NCBI GenBank assembly: GCA_963930775.1
Contig: OZ005691.1
Coordinates: 5,267,000 to 5,330,999 of the forward strand
From: Cliona cf. orientalis
Taxonomy: Eukaryota; Porifera; Demospongiae; Clionaida; Clionaidae
Reading direction: 5' to 3'
DNA length: 64,000 nucleotides
Part shown: positions 53,201 to 55,690 of the stretch, piece by piece
Layout: every line of letters starts with the position of its first letter
Numbering within the stretch: the first letter of the stretch is position 1
Notes under the pieces: generated by a model
Database searches by the model: none
What the model saw: only the letters and a program-made list of their open reading frames with translations
What the model was told of the DNA's origin: nothing
Program-made: the position numbers and the translations under genes

Positions 53201-54815
53201 TGTCTATTTGTTCAACAGATGCAACTAAATCGGCAACATGAAGAGTAGACAAGGACCATAAAGCATTAAAGCATTTGGCTTCTAATAGAACTCCAGTGAA
53301 AGTTAAAACACCAACCATGTTCACTTCATGACAGTACCGATCTCGAAAGCTGTTTAGATGATCTAGCTTGTACTTTGAAGGGTCTCTAGCAATTTGTACT
53401 CTCATTTCAGAAAAACCTGTTGGCAGGTCAGTTTGAGGAGGACGAGTACTTGCTAGCTGCTGAACAGTGGAGCTGCTAAAGAAATCATTTGCACTACTGG
53501 CATAGGATATTAGTGTCTCCTTAAGCTCCATACTACCAAATTTCATGATAATTTGCTTAATACAAGTATAATCAAGAATTGATGAACGGGCTTTCAAACA
53601 TACAAGGAGAGTTCCAACTCCTTCTTCCTCTGGTGAATCATCATCAACAGTCACTAGAGAGTCACTTAAAATTCGAATTGCTATAACTTCCTTCAATTCC
53701 TTAATAGTGACTTGCTTCTGGATTTCAAGTAGCAGTTGGTCACACATACTAGAAAACCGTACGTGAAGCTGTGAGATGGTACTTTCAAAACTCTCAGAAT
53801 CCATTATCTGGTCCAATTCTAAATGACCTGCAAGCATATTGGGAACAATTACATACACAAGACCAATACTTGTCCAGTAGCAGCCAACAATAGGTTAATC
53901 GTTTCTACAATAATTGTTCTAGCATAGAACGCTTCTGTTTTCACACCGTTCTGCGTATACGTGCATAAACCTATCATCGTTGTTACATTCATGCAATCAC
54001 TTGAAGGGTAGGTGTGATCATATTGCTATAATTGATCATTTCTGTGCCGCTTGGAAGGAACAAGCTTTCAGGAAGTAGTGAGCTATGGACGAGGCACTGT
54101 TACGACGCAAAAGCGATCTATCAACATTTATAAAAATTCGGCAGGGAAAAAAAAAGAAAAAATGTCAAAGAGTACGGCAAGATTCGAACCGTCCCATACA
54201 TAAGAGCCCAAGCTCTCGGCCACCACCGTTGTTGCTGCTGGCACCCGTTATTTCAACTATTTTATAGACAAACCCTACACCCTCCCACACTAACCCTGCT
54301 AATCATTAATTCACAACCCAGCCCCAGACCTCCCAGCCCCTCCAGTCCATGTATACGCAAACCCTAGAGACTAACCCTGCTAACCATTCGCAACCCATCC
54401 CCAGACCCCCCAGCCCCTCCCACACTAACCCTGCTAATCATTCGCAACCCATCCCCTGACCTCCCAGCCCCTCCCATCCATATCGTCCAGCGATCGTGGC
54501 GGCGTACGTACTGGCGTATCGCGACCGGGTCGGGATCGCATTTGCGTCGTAACAGGCACAAAGAGCCCTCATACAGAATAGCAGAGGTAGCAGACGTCAA
54601 AGAACGCCCTTTCCATGTTTCGCCACTTGCAAGGTACGCTTCGCATGAGCAGATCAAGCAATCACCTTGAACAAATTATGATGTCGACTTGATTTCGAAA
54701 GAACGGCAAATATCTGGCAGTTAGAGCAGCCTAATAACTGTACAAGGCAATGCAGAAGGAACTAAGGCTATCCTAGAATGCATTGTGCTCATTAAGAACG
54801 TTTCTCACCTGCCAT
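448..54815 (-). CDS. Giant multi-exon host gene, unrecognised protein, 3' end outside window
   Basis: Thirteen exons were assembled by hand on the minus strand: 54815-54809, 53827-53130, 53057-52961, 47109-46648, 37951-37800, 36053-35982, 35827-35589, 34436-34258, 18592-18352, 11238-11079, 10845-10630, 1342-887 and 827-448. All twelve junctions preserve phase and the joined frame of 1119 codons plus 2 nt has no stop. Eleven introns are GT-AG and one appears to be GC-AG. Introns range from 59 nt to 15.7 kb and hold most of the transposons in the window. Residues 1-235 resemble a block I recall from many uncharacterised demosponge proteins. Residues about 300-375 look like a protease-associated (PA) fold. 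Residues 422 onward read as a long helical region. The last exon ends in a clean donor (AGAAA|gtaagt), so the gene continues to the left. I do not recognise the function. An RNF213-type giant protein was considered but cannot be supported. Confidence 0.85.
887..1342 (-). CDS. Host gene exon 12
   Basis: A 456-nt exon (152 codons, phase 0 at both ends), acceptor ttatgattaaag, donor ATATTG|gtaaat, residues about 842-993. It includes TWRSFFGDVVSRFVG, FVFHLLELRVPKLF and an acidic patch DDEECDEG. No catalytic motif is visible. Confidence 0.85.
1570..2660. repeat. Inverted-repeat pair, about 90 bp arms
   Basis: The left arm (about 1570-1645) and right arm (about 2535-2640) match as reverse complements, sharing CACTGTCCACCCC, ACTTTTGAT and GCCATGG, with scattered changes. 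The interior holds the C homopolymer and a G/C-rich repeat at 1948-1985. The exact termini are unclear, so the element type is undecided. Confidence 0.45.
2201..2236. repeat. 36-base C homopolymer
   Basis: An uninterrupted run of 36 C. The length may be unreliable as a sequencing read-out. A related G-rich and C-rich stretch lies at 1948-1985. Confidence 0.9.
3452..4164. mobile_element. TA-flanked MITE with CTCAGGACTGTTAA ends
   Basis: The left end ctcaggactgttaa and right end ttaacagtcctgag are inverted repeats, each followed outward by TA, giving a 713-bp element with a TA target duplication, as for Tc1/mariner-type elements. It contains a 109-codon open frame at 3611-3940 that I do not recognise. 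A second, partial copy ends at 432. Confidence 0.75.
4474..4556 (+). repeat. Left TIR of the RecQ/DUF6589 transposon
   Basis: This 83-bp sequence is the reverse complement of 10359-10441. The first 50 or so bases are identical, and the differences are few and lie near the inner end around the G run. Homology ends abruptly after CACGTGAGT. Confidence 0.85.
5114..6912 (+). pseudogene. RecQ-like DNA helicase pseudogene (transposon-borne)
   Basis: Superfamily 2 helicase motifs appear in order across short exons: a motif 0 remnant before a TGA (5171-5173), ISPLVGLIEQQ (to 5309), MSPETVASPEW and DEAH box IDEAHCIHEW (5512-5622), ALTASASP (near 5760), KTIVYVQT (near 6000), VATVAFGM split by an intron from GMDIPD (6195/6247), KRAGRNG (near 6390), then the RecQ zinc-binding part CRRKMLLD and CCDVC (6495-6571). 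Damage: the Walker A motif is deleted with a frame change between GKDVFV and CMFLVP near 5225, there is a TAG at 6429-6431 and a TAG at 6789-6791 with coding-like sequence to 6912, and some splice phases no longer fit. RecQ enzymes unwind DNA 3' to 5' using ATP; without Walker A this copy cannot. It converges on the DUF6589 gene. A basic stretch at 4693-4808 may be an N-terminal exon. Confidence 0.85.
6998..9801 (-). pseudogene. DUF6589-family protein, candidate transposase, three lesions
   Basis: Exons on minus: 9801-9084, 9028-8857, 8741-8359, 8239-8131, 8070-7449 and 7383-6998. All junction phases agree. Landmarks I associate with DUF6589: FSLDAVIAELRTAAPHVVEL, the ALCTLL segment, LWIYDNLNLHQKIRHER, HHSSMLNLTSRLA, YKDEKYKSQTIDIL, VIGDQLICKNIRGSKLWR, FHFLWECLRVIF, MHRTFLHLAFLYVDLR and GKAGRGKPLDQMNEHYNL. 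Lesions: a frameshift in an A7 run near 9625, a TAG near 9460 between two Gln-rich stretches, and a 1-nt frameshift near 7190. The stop is at 7000-6998. Conserved acidic residues in YDN, GDQ and WEC could form a DDE-like set on an RNase H fold (inference). The start ATG at 9801 may not be the true N-terminus, since coding-like sequence extends upstream. It lies inside the TIR element with RecQ. Confidence 0.85.
10359..10441 (-). repeat. Right TIR of the RecQ/DUF6589 transposon
   Basis: Reverse complement of the left TIR. A small plus-strand exon-like unit lies just inside it at 10172-10210: acceptor ttcttgcag, ACCATGG context, ten codons (MDTHRKGVTK) and donor gtaagtat. Its meaning is unknown. 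Confidence 0.85.
10630..10845 (-). CDS. Host gene exon 11
   Basis: A 216-nt exon (72 codons, phase 0 at both ends), acceptor catacattgcag, donor AACTAT|gtaagtatt. It encodes GISFIQFMMDICNHHNLQQS and then WLLLFLELIDF, further helices of the same kind. The RecQ/DUF6589 transposon lies in the intron that follows. Confidence 0.8.
11079..11238 (-). CDS. Host gene exon 10
   Basis: A 160-nt exon, acceptor ttttaatttag, donor ACTGAG|gtttgt, residues about 716-769, including DILGVLGDVRKIFKGWLECG. It ends in phase 0 and is separated from exon 11 by only 233 nt. Confidence 0.75.
12603..13395. mobile_element. TA-flanked MITE with GCGTAAA ends and GTGCCGATAAT motifs
   Basis: The left end gcgtaaac... and right end ...tttacgc are inverted, each flanked by TA. 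The subterminal motif (g)tgccgataat(t) or its complement recurs at about 12620, 12632, 13147, 13180, 13197 and 13372. Such repeated subterminal motifs are usual transposase binding sites. No transposase is encoded in the 793 bp. Confidence 0.75.
13664..15088 (+). pseudogene. DIRS-like retroelement ORF1: SAP, CCHC and CCCH domains
   Basis: A 474-codon frame with one internal TGA (14780-14782, Leu-stop-Asn-Arg where I expect Trp). Residues about 15-45 are a SAP-type DNA-binding motif (LTRPQLQRYYTRLGLQSTGR). A long Ser/Thr/Pro/Gln-rich stretch follows, then a helical block (QDWVLAFTAYAAVL, RLIVQAQQQYRG). Past the stop lie a zinc knuckle CRLCLDATHATVEC (C-X2-C-X4-H-X4-C), a CCCH finger CLNWNRGHCTHNPCRRAH and a third Cys cluster. 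This order resembles ORF1 of aquatic-animal DIRS-like retroelements, where the product binds element RNA or DNA. The RT remnant immediately 3' supports that. It lies in host intron 9, on the strand opposite to the host gene. Confidence 0.75.
14985..15284 (+). pseudogene. RT thumb-region remnant overlapping ORF1
   Basis: This overlaps the end of ORF1 in the +1 frame. From about 15145 it encodes TTKRDLLPLIGLLSFAAKVV followed by PPGRTFLRRMIDL, a segment conserved at the RT thumb/connection of DIRS-type and related retroelements. No palm motifs occur upstream. RT and most of pol appear to have been deleted, joining ORF1 directly to the thumb. A stop follows at 15282-15284. No RNase H or tyrosine recombinase is seen downstream. 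Confidence 0.7.
15290..16168. other. No gene seen; AT-rich retroelement tail and G/C-rich repeats
   Basis: The first 130 bases are AT-rich and may be the 3' part of the DIRS-like element. At 15600-15800, a short motif (cagtgccttggytgcg) occurs in near-tandem copies with other G/C-rich repeats. No coding signal is visible on either strand. Confidence 0.5.
16169..16820. mobile_element. MULE-like MITE with about 95-bp TIRs and 10-bp target repeat
   Basis: The ends AGTCTCGTAAACCAGAC... and ...GTCTGGTTTACGAGACT pair over about 95 bp with scattered mismatches (for example AGAGGGTCTGGGGATTCTGG on the left arm). Perfect 10-base copies of TCCCATGCAT lie at 16159-16168 and 16821-16830. Long TIRs with a 9-10 bp duplication suggest a Mutator-like, non-autonomous element. 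Confidence 0.75.
17066..17724. mobile_element. MITE family A, copy 1
   Basis: The inverted ends are CAGCACACTTAAGGCCAGGT and its partner finishing at CATTG. The 659-bp body matches the element at 38479-39142 along its length (shared segments include agaaggatagagg and ccaattaactaattaagc). No open frame of note. Confidence 0.75.
18352..18592 (-). CDS. Host gene exon 9: helical region
   Basis: A 241-nt exon, acceptor cttgcattaatag, donor ATCAA|gtaagttg, residues about 636-716. It encodes a basic stretch (KFRKKRSSTRNIS) and then FDELDKGITFGQLLKLHADV, which reads as amphipathic helices. The trailing AA joins G of exon 10 to give Lys. Confidence 0.8.
18966..19691. mobile_element. TA-flanked MITE with CCCGGGTGAAAAGGACC ends
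   Basis: The left end CCCGGGTGAAAAGGACC and right end GGTCCTTTTTACCCGGG are inverted and flanked by TA. Length 726 bp. The interior is G/C-rich with several GATCG palindromes. A shorter relative lies at 44192-44578. Confidence 0.75.
19692..22143. other. No gene seen; intron with weak repeats
   Basis: Part of host intron 9 (34257-18593). It holds a palindrome gacgtatggcgcatgcgcatacgtc's inner core near 20065-20090 and diffuse repeats around 20800-21060 sharing gtgaccatrttaaaatggag. No coding signal and no clear element ends. Confidence 0.5.
22144..23470. repeat. Diverged minisatellite, about 70-bp unit, some 16 copies
   Basis: Imperfect direct repeats share CTCTGCCACTGGCATTGACC, then TCAGCAGCCATAGCCCAC and TGCTCTGCTACRCTGCTAC. 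Units are recognisable near 22300, 22360, 22445, 22515, 22595, 22645, 22720, 22795, 22960, 23020, 23085, 23160, 23230, 23345 and 23405. The units in the middle (23020-23240) are the most alike. No frame is kept, so it is not a coding repeat. Confidence 0.8.
23735..23900. repeat. Short tandem repeat, about 3 units of 60-70 bp
   Basis: Units share GGGACTCCCACRCTGGTACT and CCAGTTGGTACCTG. The array lies just after the longer minisatellite but is unrelated in sequence. Confidence 0.65.
23910..25090. other. No gene seen
   Basis: AT-rich sequence of host intron 9. Both strands were read and no coding signal or element termini were found. Confidence 0.5.
25096..25241. repeat. Near-perfect hairpin, 58-bp arms, 30-base loop
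   Basis: The arms at 25096-25153 and 25184-25241 match as reverse complements with one difference in the part checked (gctatgagctag versus gctacgagctag). It is a likely foldback element or hairpin MITE. Confidence 0.85.
26180..26360 (-). pseudogene. LINE ORF2 C-terminal remnant
   Basis: On the minus strand, fragments ARSNNYSFPLTTALWNFF and, after a frameshift, DSINSLASFKHAL resemble the conserved end of LINE reverse-transcriptase ORFs (a FFPRT..WN.LP segment followed by a SLxSFKxxL helix). Only about 60 codons survive. Its 5' boundary is next to the copia LTR. Confidence 0.45.
26401..26667 (+). repeat. Copia 5' LTR
   Basis: It begins TGTGTAAGTGGGGCACTCTC and matches 31251-31514 throughout, with many substitutions and small indels. 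It ends near CCGCCA, just before the PBS. Confidence 0.85.
26671..26684 (+). promoter_or_regulatory. Primer binding site for half initiator tRNA-Met
   Basis: GGTTATGGGCCCAG is exactly complementary to the anticodon arm of animal initiator tRNA-Met (CTGGGCCCATAACC). It sits 3 bases after the LTR and 1 base before the gag ATG. Drosophila copia is known to use an initiator tRNA-Met half cleaved in the anticodon loop. The same priming mode is inferred here. Confidence 0.8.
26686..28023 (+). pseudogene. Copia gag, interrupted
   Basis: Part 1 (26686-27180) runs from ATG through a UBN2/copia-type capsid region with VWKKLRDQFQKKTWANKL and DHIKAMTELFNEM. A 503-bp MITE (27181-27683) then breaks the frame. 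Part 2 (about 27690-28023) resumes with MEIVTERLLHVERKQKEK and a zinc knuckle in which the His is replaced (CHYCKKMGYIQKNC), followed by a Lys-rich tail. Gag coats the element RNA in virus-like particles. The lost knuckle His and the insertion make this copy non-functional. Confidence 0.8.
27181..27683. mobile_element. MITE inserted in copia gag; TIR starts GTAAGTCATCAA
   Basis: The left end GTAAGTCATCAA(ct)CTCGATCACC and right end GGTGGTCGACTATTGATGACTTAC's complement are inverted over 24 bp with a few differences. The ends were placed by the break and resumption of gag. No target duplication is obvious. The first bases equal the splice-donor consensus. Confidence 0.65.
28024..28570 (-). pseudogene. 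Inverted copia block: protease, GAG-pre-integrase and integrase start
   Basis: This block reads on minus although the rest of the element is on plus. From 28560 downward it encodes CHICNSKELFEVFHPLQ and VTLGDDRKLEAVG (protease region), LYVPKLAYNLLS, then after lesions the start of the integrase core (LVHSDVCGKI, AEYFVTFIDD) near 28020-28100. The remainder of integrase is absent. This looks like an internal inversion of about 550 bp combined with a deletion. Confidence 0.75.
28571..29442 (+). pseudogene. Copia linker and first half of reverse transcriptase
   Basis: An acidic Glu/Asn-rich linker (28620-28800) leads into RT: AMQNEMDLMYSNDVWNLVEL, YKAWLVAQGFSQ, LHQLDITG. A gap or deletion follows, then MGFVQSPSDPC and the catalytic CVDDIVLAG (Tyr replaced by Cys), ending at KDLGEL. 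There is a stop near 29026 and frame changes near 29260. The 941-bp insertion interrupts the frame at 29443. Confidence 0.8.
29443..30383. mobile_element. 941-bp element in copia RT: CTAA duplication, CAGTCTATGCTAAG ends
   Basis: The ends CAGTCTATGCTAAGACC and GGTCTTAGCATAGACTG are perfect 17-bp inverted repeats. CTAA is duplicated at the ends, and removing one copy restores a continuous RT reading (Glu-Leu-Asn-Tyr-Phe). Related copies end at 40011 and 41130. It has no coding capacity. Confidence 0.85.
30384..31247 (+). pseudogene. Copia RT C-terminal part and RNase H
   Basis: It resumes RT with NYFLGEQVSQDHKTSNVW, continues through YQSAVGSSFYLSTRTRPDIA and HISRYLRGTTELGLLYS into RNase H (SFSDADWGGD, ALPTAEAEYMALSSAAQEA, KHINIKFHF). 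Frameshifts lie near 30830 and 31000. A short purine tract and the 3' LTR follow. Confidence 0.8.
31251..31514 (+). repeat. Copia 3' LTR
   Basis: It begins TGTGTAAGTGGGGCACTCTC after a short purine tract (gagaaggag) and ends near gactcca. It abuts a coding-like tandem repeat at 31514-31920. Confidence 0.85.
31514..31920 (+). repeat. Coding-like 120-bp tandem repeat (40-residue charged helix)
   Basis: About 3.3 units share the protein pattern AKAAKRQAESEKETEERRLQ followed by DAKAKAAKRQSASVRQKEA, read on plus, with occasional stops and a frameshift near 31890. Such Lys/Glu/Ala/Arg-rich repeats form long charged helices. Similar repeats occur in some Helitron-associated proteins (recollection, not a search). 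The copia 3' LTR lies directly against unit 1, so the array may have been the insertion target. Confidence 0.6.
31981..32367. mobile_element. hAT-like MITE with ATAGGCTCCAAC ends
   Basis: The ends ATAGGCTCCAACT and AGTTGGAGCCTAT are inverted. The flanks TTGATTAC and GTGATTAG agree at 6 of 8 positions, suggesting an old 8-bp duplication. Length 387 bp, with GTCCCGG repeats at 32000-32090. No transposase is encoded. Confidence 0.55.
32911..33123. repeat. Perfect 103-bp palindrome, 7-base centre
   Basis: The arms 32911-33013 and 33021-33123 are reverse complements with no difference seen. The centre is tggtcta. Each arm carries CTGATGAAGGACCACGGTCC followed by GAAACGTT, on plus at 33035-33059 and on minus at 32999-32975. 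Confidence 0.9.
33124..34257. other. No gene seen between palindrome and host exon 8
   Basis: AT-rich intron sequence without recognisable termini. A short direct repeat (atgccactatcctgatattc and a variant) lies near 34080-34130. Confidence 0.5.
34258..34436 (-). CDS. Host gene exon 8: helical region
   Basis: A 179-nt exon, acceptor attatttag, donor TTGGA|gtaagta, residues about 576-636. It includes SVLRLLESASHRLMTES and ends YKGFVYTRMFW. The single base left over joins TT of exon 9 to give Ile, across a 15.7-kb intron that contains the copia element. That preserved phase argues that no exon is missing in between. Confidence 0.8.
34594..34618 (-). ncRNA. Diverged hammerhead-like core related to the palindrome
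   Basis: On minus, CTAATGA-A-GGATCACTATCC-GAAAC aligns to CTGATGA-A-GGACCACGGTCC-GAAAC of the palindrome. The stem GGAC/GTCC becomes GGAT/ATCC, a paired change that keeps base pairing. One core position (G to A) departs from the hammerhead consensus and helices I and III are not convincing. It is called ncRNA-like only. Confidence 0.35.
35020..35525 (+). repeat. Repeat family with tail ...GAGCTCTAG, copy 1
   Basis: It shares taagggtcgtcgag and the tail (tctacgagctctagtt) with the copy near the right window edge (63584-63994), and the tail with 54838-55690. The 5' boundary is approximate. Confidence 0.45.
35589..35827 (-). CDS. Host gene exon 7: helical region
   Basis: A 239-nt exon, acceptor cttattattag, donor GAAAT|gtaagt, residues about 497-576. 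It encodes AYEQGSHGDIPKVIKKLEEH and then FFLLLTYRLHMMNELYK and further helices. Two trailing bases (AT) join G of exon 8 to give Met. Confidence 0.8.
35982..36053 (-). CDS. Host gene exon 6, with probable GC donor
   Basis: A 72-nt exon starting at acceptor tcacattttgcag. It encodes LIPKVSKNSNTALILWYNAF and ends KAIT, residues 473-496. No GT donor keeps frame with exon 7. A GC donor, ACT|gcaagg, keeps it exactly and matches the GC-AG consensus. The next GT (gtataa, 8 bases on) would break the frame. Confidence 0.65.
36380..36660. repeat. Dispersed repeat related to 57530-57760
   Basis: It shares a gattttggctastcaggc-like stretch, caattgcgatagtcgacc and an internal inverted pair (gtctaatgattgc / gcagtcattagaa) with the copy at 57530-57760. 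Element ends were not resolved. Confidence 0.55.
37800..37951 (-). CDS. Host gene exon 5
   Basis: A 152-nt exon, acceptor ttggtgcattag, donor GAAAG|gtaaga. The split codon A|GG with exon 4 gives Arg. It encodes MPRKTKIPGSLYDEVVKYL and then a short strand-rich piece, residues about 422-472. It lies 8.7 kb from exon 4, across MITE-filled intron sequence. Confidence 0.8.
38479..39142. mobile_element. MITE family A, copy 2
   Basis: The ends CAGTGTACTTAAGGCCAGGT and its inverse are cleaner than in copy 1 at 17066-17724. Both copies lie in the same orientation in different introns of the host gene. The target duplication is not clear. Confidence 0.75.
39236..40011 (+). repeat. 5'-truncated relative of the 29443-30383 element
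   Basis: It matches the inner and right parts of the 941-bp element (ggttctgttccayrctactgct, tcgttctggaat, tatggacttccgg) and ends at cttagcgtagactg. The left TIR is missing. Confidence 0.7.
40600..41130 (+). repeat. Further diverged relative of the 29443-30383 element
   Basis: It ends with tatggacttccggtcacctt and agtgtagactg, like the other two copies. Upstream similarity is patchy. Confidence 0.55.
41510..41830. repeat. Degenerate tandem repeat, about 70 bp
   Basis: About four units share a catatgtcaaccacagag-like core and ataactcct. Not coding. Confidence 0.55.
42735..42925. repeat. Repeat rich in GGAGTG and CACTCC, copy 1
   Basis: It starts gggggtgatatcac and continues with alternating ggagtg and cactcc blocks around 42785-42900. 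A related copy lies at 45255-45390. Such block symmetry allows several hairpins. Confidence 0.55.
43100..43380. repeat. Local direct duplication, about 120 bp
   Basis: The unit starting ctgccaaaagatgg and containing cagaataccaccyaa and acrccttggtag occurs twice (near 43200 and 43315). No gene is seen. Confidence 0.6.
43565..44002. mobile_element. MITE with CAGAGGAGGTTG ends and 10-bp direct repeats
   Basis: The arms CAGAGGAGGTTGGACACGCG and its partner (GTCACAGAGGAGGTTGAACA, read inward from the right) pair. Perfect 10-base copies of GTGTATGCTG flank the element at 43555-43564 and 44003-44012. A 9-10 bp duplication fits a Mutator-like origin. Confidence 0.7.
44192..44578. mobile_element. Shorter relative of the CCCGGGTGAAAAGGACC element
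   Basis: The left end CCCGGGTGAAAAGGACCGCG is intact and the right end (TTCCTTTTCTCCCAGG) is diverged. TA flanks both ends. Length 387 bp. It carries an unrecognised open frame (44235-44546) without a known motif. Confidence 0.6.
45255..45390. repeat. Repeat rich in GGAGTG and CACTCC, copy 2
   Basis: It shares gtgatatcaccccc, ccactcca, aaaaaggagtgct and ggagtgaagctcacc with the copy at 42735-42925. Confidence 0.55.
45776..45907. repeat. Small hairpin element, about 130 bp
   Basis: The ends ggccgagtccaaggtctcta and gtagagaccattggacgagg are inverted with small differences. Inside are cgagcgaagcgagg and similar G/C-rich words found elsewhere in the window. Confidence 0.6.
45989..46285 (+). CDS. 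Unrecognised 98-codon open frame
   Basis: ATG at 45989 (MDSEKEAAQQMSHQTNLGKP) to TGA at 46285, Cys-rich in the middle (CDNLFCLGDIWHEWGCC). It has no known motif and no clear splice partners. It could be a small host gene, a captured exon or chance. It lies between the hairpin at 45776-45907 and host exon 4, on the opposite strand to the host gene. Confidence 0.25.
   Translation: MDSEKEAAQQMSHQTNLGKPGCSSSTPQLRLCDNLFCLGDIWHEWGCCSSGFATLSTAMDFDHVDNEFPDGCGFVSNALLPNNEEVGIAQESRSRFAP
46648..47109 (-). CDS. Host gene exon 4: PA-like block
   Basis: A 462-nt exon (acceptor ttatgtgtatag, donor CGAA|gtaagt), residues about 268-421. The core, KALILINTQNNFSL followed by YPIVVVTKDDGAALIQLIES, has the alternating strands, small-residue turn and Asp-Gly segment seen in protease-associated (PA) domains. 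An acidic tail (NLKEEEYDIVEVPS) follows. The PA reading is inference. The preceding 5.85-kb intron contains the hAT pseudogene. Confidence 0.8.
47661..50027 (+). pseudogene. hAT transposase (C17orf113-like), frameshifted
   Basis: From ATG 47661 (MAGHKRVGGDELLCESSSS) through a TAA at 47757-47759, a BED-like zinc-finger part (SLYCVICRKY), DWIVGSTNQRTSNLIDHATN, FDVCFMMAKESLPFTKHLES, the first-Asp region GGGTDRASV, WCYAHHMELAYKNAF, YLPVRSQGTRWITHKRKALQ, and the C-terminal hAT dimerisation region (LLFSLPISTSRVEQLFSLMK, STLHDLLEI), ending WDDWFDTDSSSDED at 50027. About 789 codons, the usual size. There are frameshifts near 47880, 48270, 48600 and 49270, and a TGA at 49902-49904. hAT transposases cut and paste DNA with 8-bp duplications. 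TIRs were not identified. It lies in host intron 3, on the opposite strand. Confidence 0.85.
50028..52960. other. No gene seen between hAT and host exon 3
   Basis: AT-rich intron sequence. The phrase tgtccgaccaa occurs at 50140 and 51564 in the same orientation and may mark repeat fragments. Several open frames have no recognisable content. Confidence 0.5.
52961..53057 (-). CDS. Host gene exon 3: short polar linker
   Basis: A 97-nt exon (acceptor ccttcattgcag, donor GGAG|gtgagc) separated from exon 2 by a 72-nt intron. It encodes an acidic, Ser/Gln-rich linker starting ATEDQGSPDQLS. It ends with one base (G) that joins GT at the start of exon 4 to make a Gly codon. Confidence 0.8.
53130..53827 (-). 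CDS. Host gene exon 2: N-terminal sponge-type block
   Basis: A 698-nt exon between acceptor caatatgcttgcag and donor gtaagtatt. It encodes residues 3-235: a helical start, then KELKEVI, an LISYASSANDFFSSSTV segment and a C-terminal strand-rich stretch with SLSTLHVADLV and RSEDIVCITIDR. From memory this order matches a segment near the N-terminus of many uncharacterised demosponge proteins, often beside death-fold or NLR-like parts. That is a resemblance, not a family assignment. Confidence 0.85.
54160..54231 (-). repeat. tRNA-like segment, likely tRNA-derived SINE head
   Basis: On minus, an A-box-like TGGCCGAGAGCTTGG (54222-54208) and a good B-box GGTTCGAATC (54190-54181) are spaced 17 bases apart, with a class II tRNA (Ser/Leu) flavour. 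The acceptor stem is not convincing, so it is not a working tRNA gene. A SINE head or tRNA pseudogene is more likely. Confidence 0.5.
54270..54480. repeat. Minisatellite, C-rich, about 54-70 bp unit
   Basis: Three to four units share ACTAACCCTGCTAATCATTC, CAACCCATCCCC and CTCCCAGCCCCTCC. Confidence 0.8.
54809..54815 (-). CDS. Host gene exon 1: 7-nt coding part, ATGGCAG
   Basis: On the minus strand ATGGCAG is followed by a strong donor, gtgagaaac. It leaves one base, which completes the codon split at the next acceptor (G|GT), so the protein starts Met-Ala-Gly-His-Leu. This is the only start that explains why exon 2 opens in phase 1. An alternative start is the in-frame ATG at 53804 inside exon 2. 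A repeat begins about 20 bases upstream of the ATG, so the 5' UTR or promoter may lie in repeat-derived DNA. Confidence 0.6.
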
Positions 54816-54837
54816 AACAACTCTTATGTTATTAACC

Positions 54838-55690
54838 CTCGGCGCATGCGCGAGGGTTACGGTAGTTGGTTTGTCTGTCTGTCTGTCTGTCTGTTACCGC
54901 GCTAGCTGCTACATACCTCGTTTGCGAGTCCAATTTGTGGTGTTGCAAGGTCCCTTATGGCGTTCCCAATTCATGATTTGTGGGGATTTCTCCGAAAACG
55001 CTTTGTTCGCCAGTTTTGGCGTCATTTGCCGATTCTAAGCTTCTTGACTTTGCTCGAGCTAGCGATTGCATGACTTAACGTATAAATAGGTTGCGCACTA
55101 TATACGGTATGTACGTCTTAACCCTCAGCGCATGCGCATATGCCCGGTTGCATCAATCCCGCCCCTCAGTCCACCATGCAGCGAGCTTTTGACGATTGTG
55201 GCTTCTTTTCAATTCTAAGCGGCTTAGCTGCCTGTATTCTTATGGTACCCTTTGACTCTTTGGCTTGTATGCATGCATGGAATTACAGTGCTTGAAACCA
55301 AGCGAGTTCAATGTGCGATAATATTGGACATGCAATATTTCTCAGTGTACTTCAGTCTTGTGCCAAGGCTTTGTATCATAGGTGTTACAGTAGCTAGCTA
55401 AGTCCCAAGAATTGGAGATTAGACTACAGTGAGGAAGGTTGAATTGATGTAAACACCACAGTGTGGAGTTCGATACAACACGCTAGGGAATTGTTGCTGC
55501 TATATGAGCTGTTGAACCGTCTTGAATAACACAGCTGTGCAAGTAATATTAGCCTCATCCCTGTCTCGCCCTGGCCCCAGCCCTTTCTTTAGCTGCCCCC
55601 TTTTCTGCATGCAACTGTTGAAGCATGTAGCTAATGCCCATGCAGCGCGCCGAGGGTTTTGTGCTCGAGAGAGCTCTAGTTGTCTGTAGC
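54838..55690 (+). repeat. Repeat family with AACCCTCGGCGCATGCGC start and GAGAGAGCTCTAG tail
   Basis: It starts AACCCTCGGCGCATGCGCGA (a hairpin: CCCTCG/CGAGGG), then holds a (CTGT)5 tract at 54873-54894. A second start-like unit lies at 55121. The right part reads gcgcgccgagggttttgtgc and ends cgagagagctctagtt. The tail recurs at 63975-63994. It may contain two nested copies. It begins next to the host start codon. Confidence 0.6.

Larger units (their letters stand above)
54097..54555. repeat. Inverted-repeat unit enclosing SINE-like and minisatellite sequence
   Basis: CTGTTACGACGCAAAAGCGA at 54097 and its inverse ending at 54555 pair over 22 bp with one mismatch. Inside are the tRNA-like segment and the minisatellite. 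It lies in host intron 1. Confidence 0.6.

Noticed and set aside
54160-54231. Functional tRNA gene
   Set aside because: A and B boxes are present, but acceptor and anticodon stems do not fold well.
448-54815. Host gene as an RNF213-like giant E3 ligase
   Set aside because: The size and helical nature fit loosely, but no AAA, RING or other diagnostic motif is in the window, and I cannot align it from memory.
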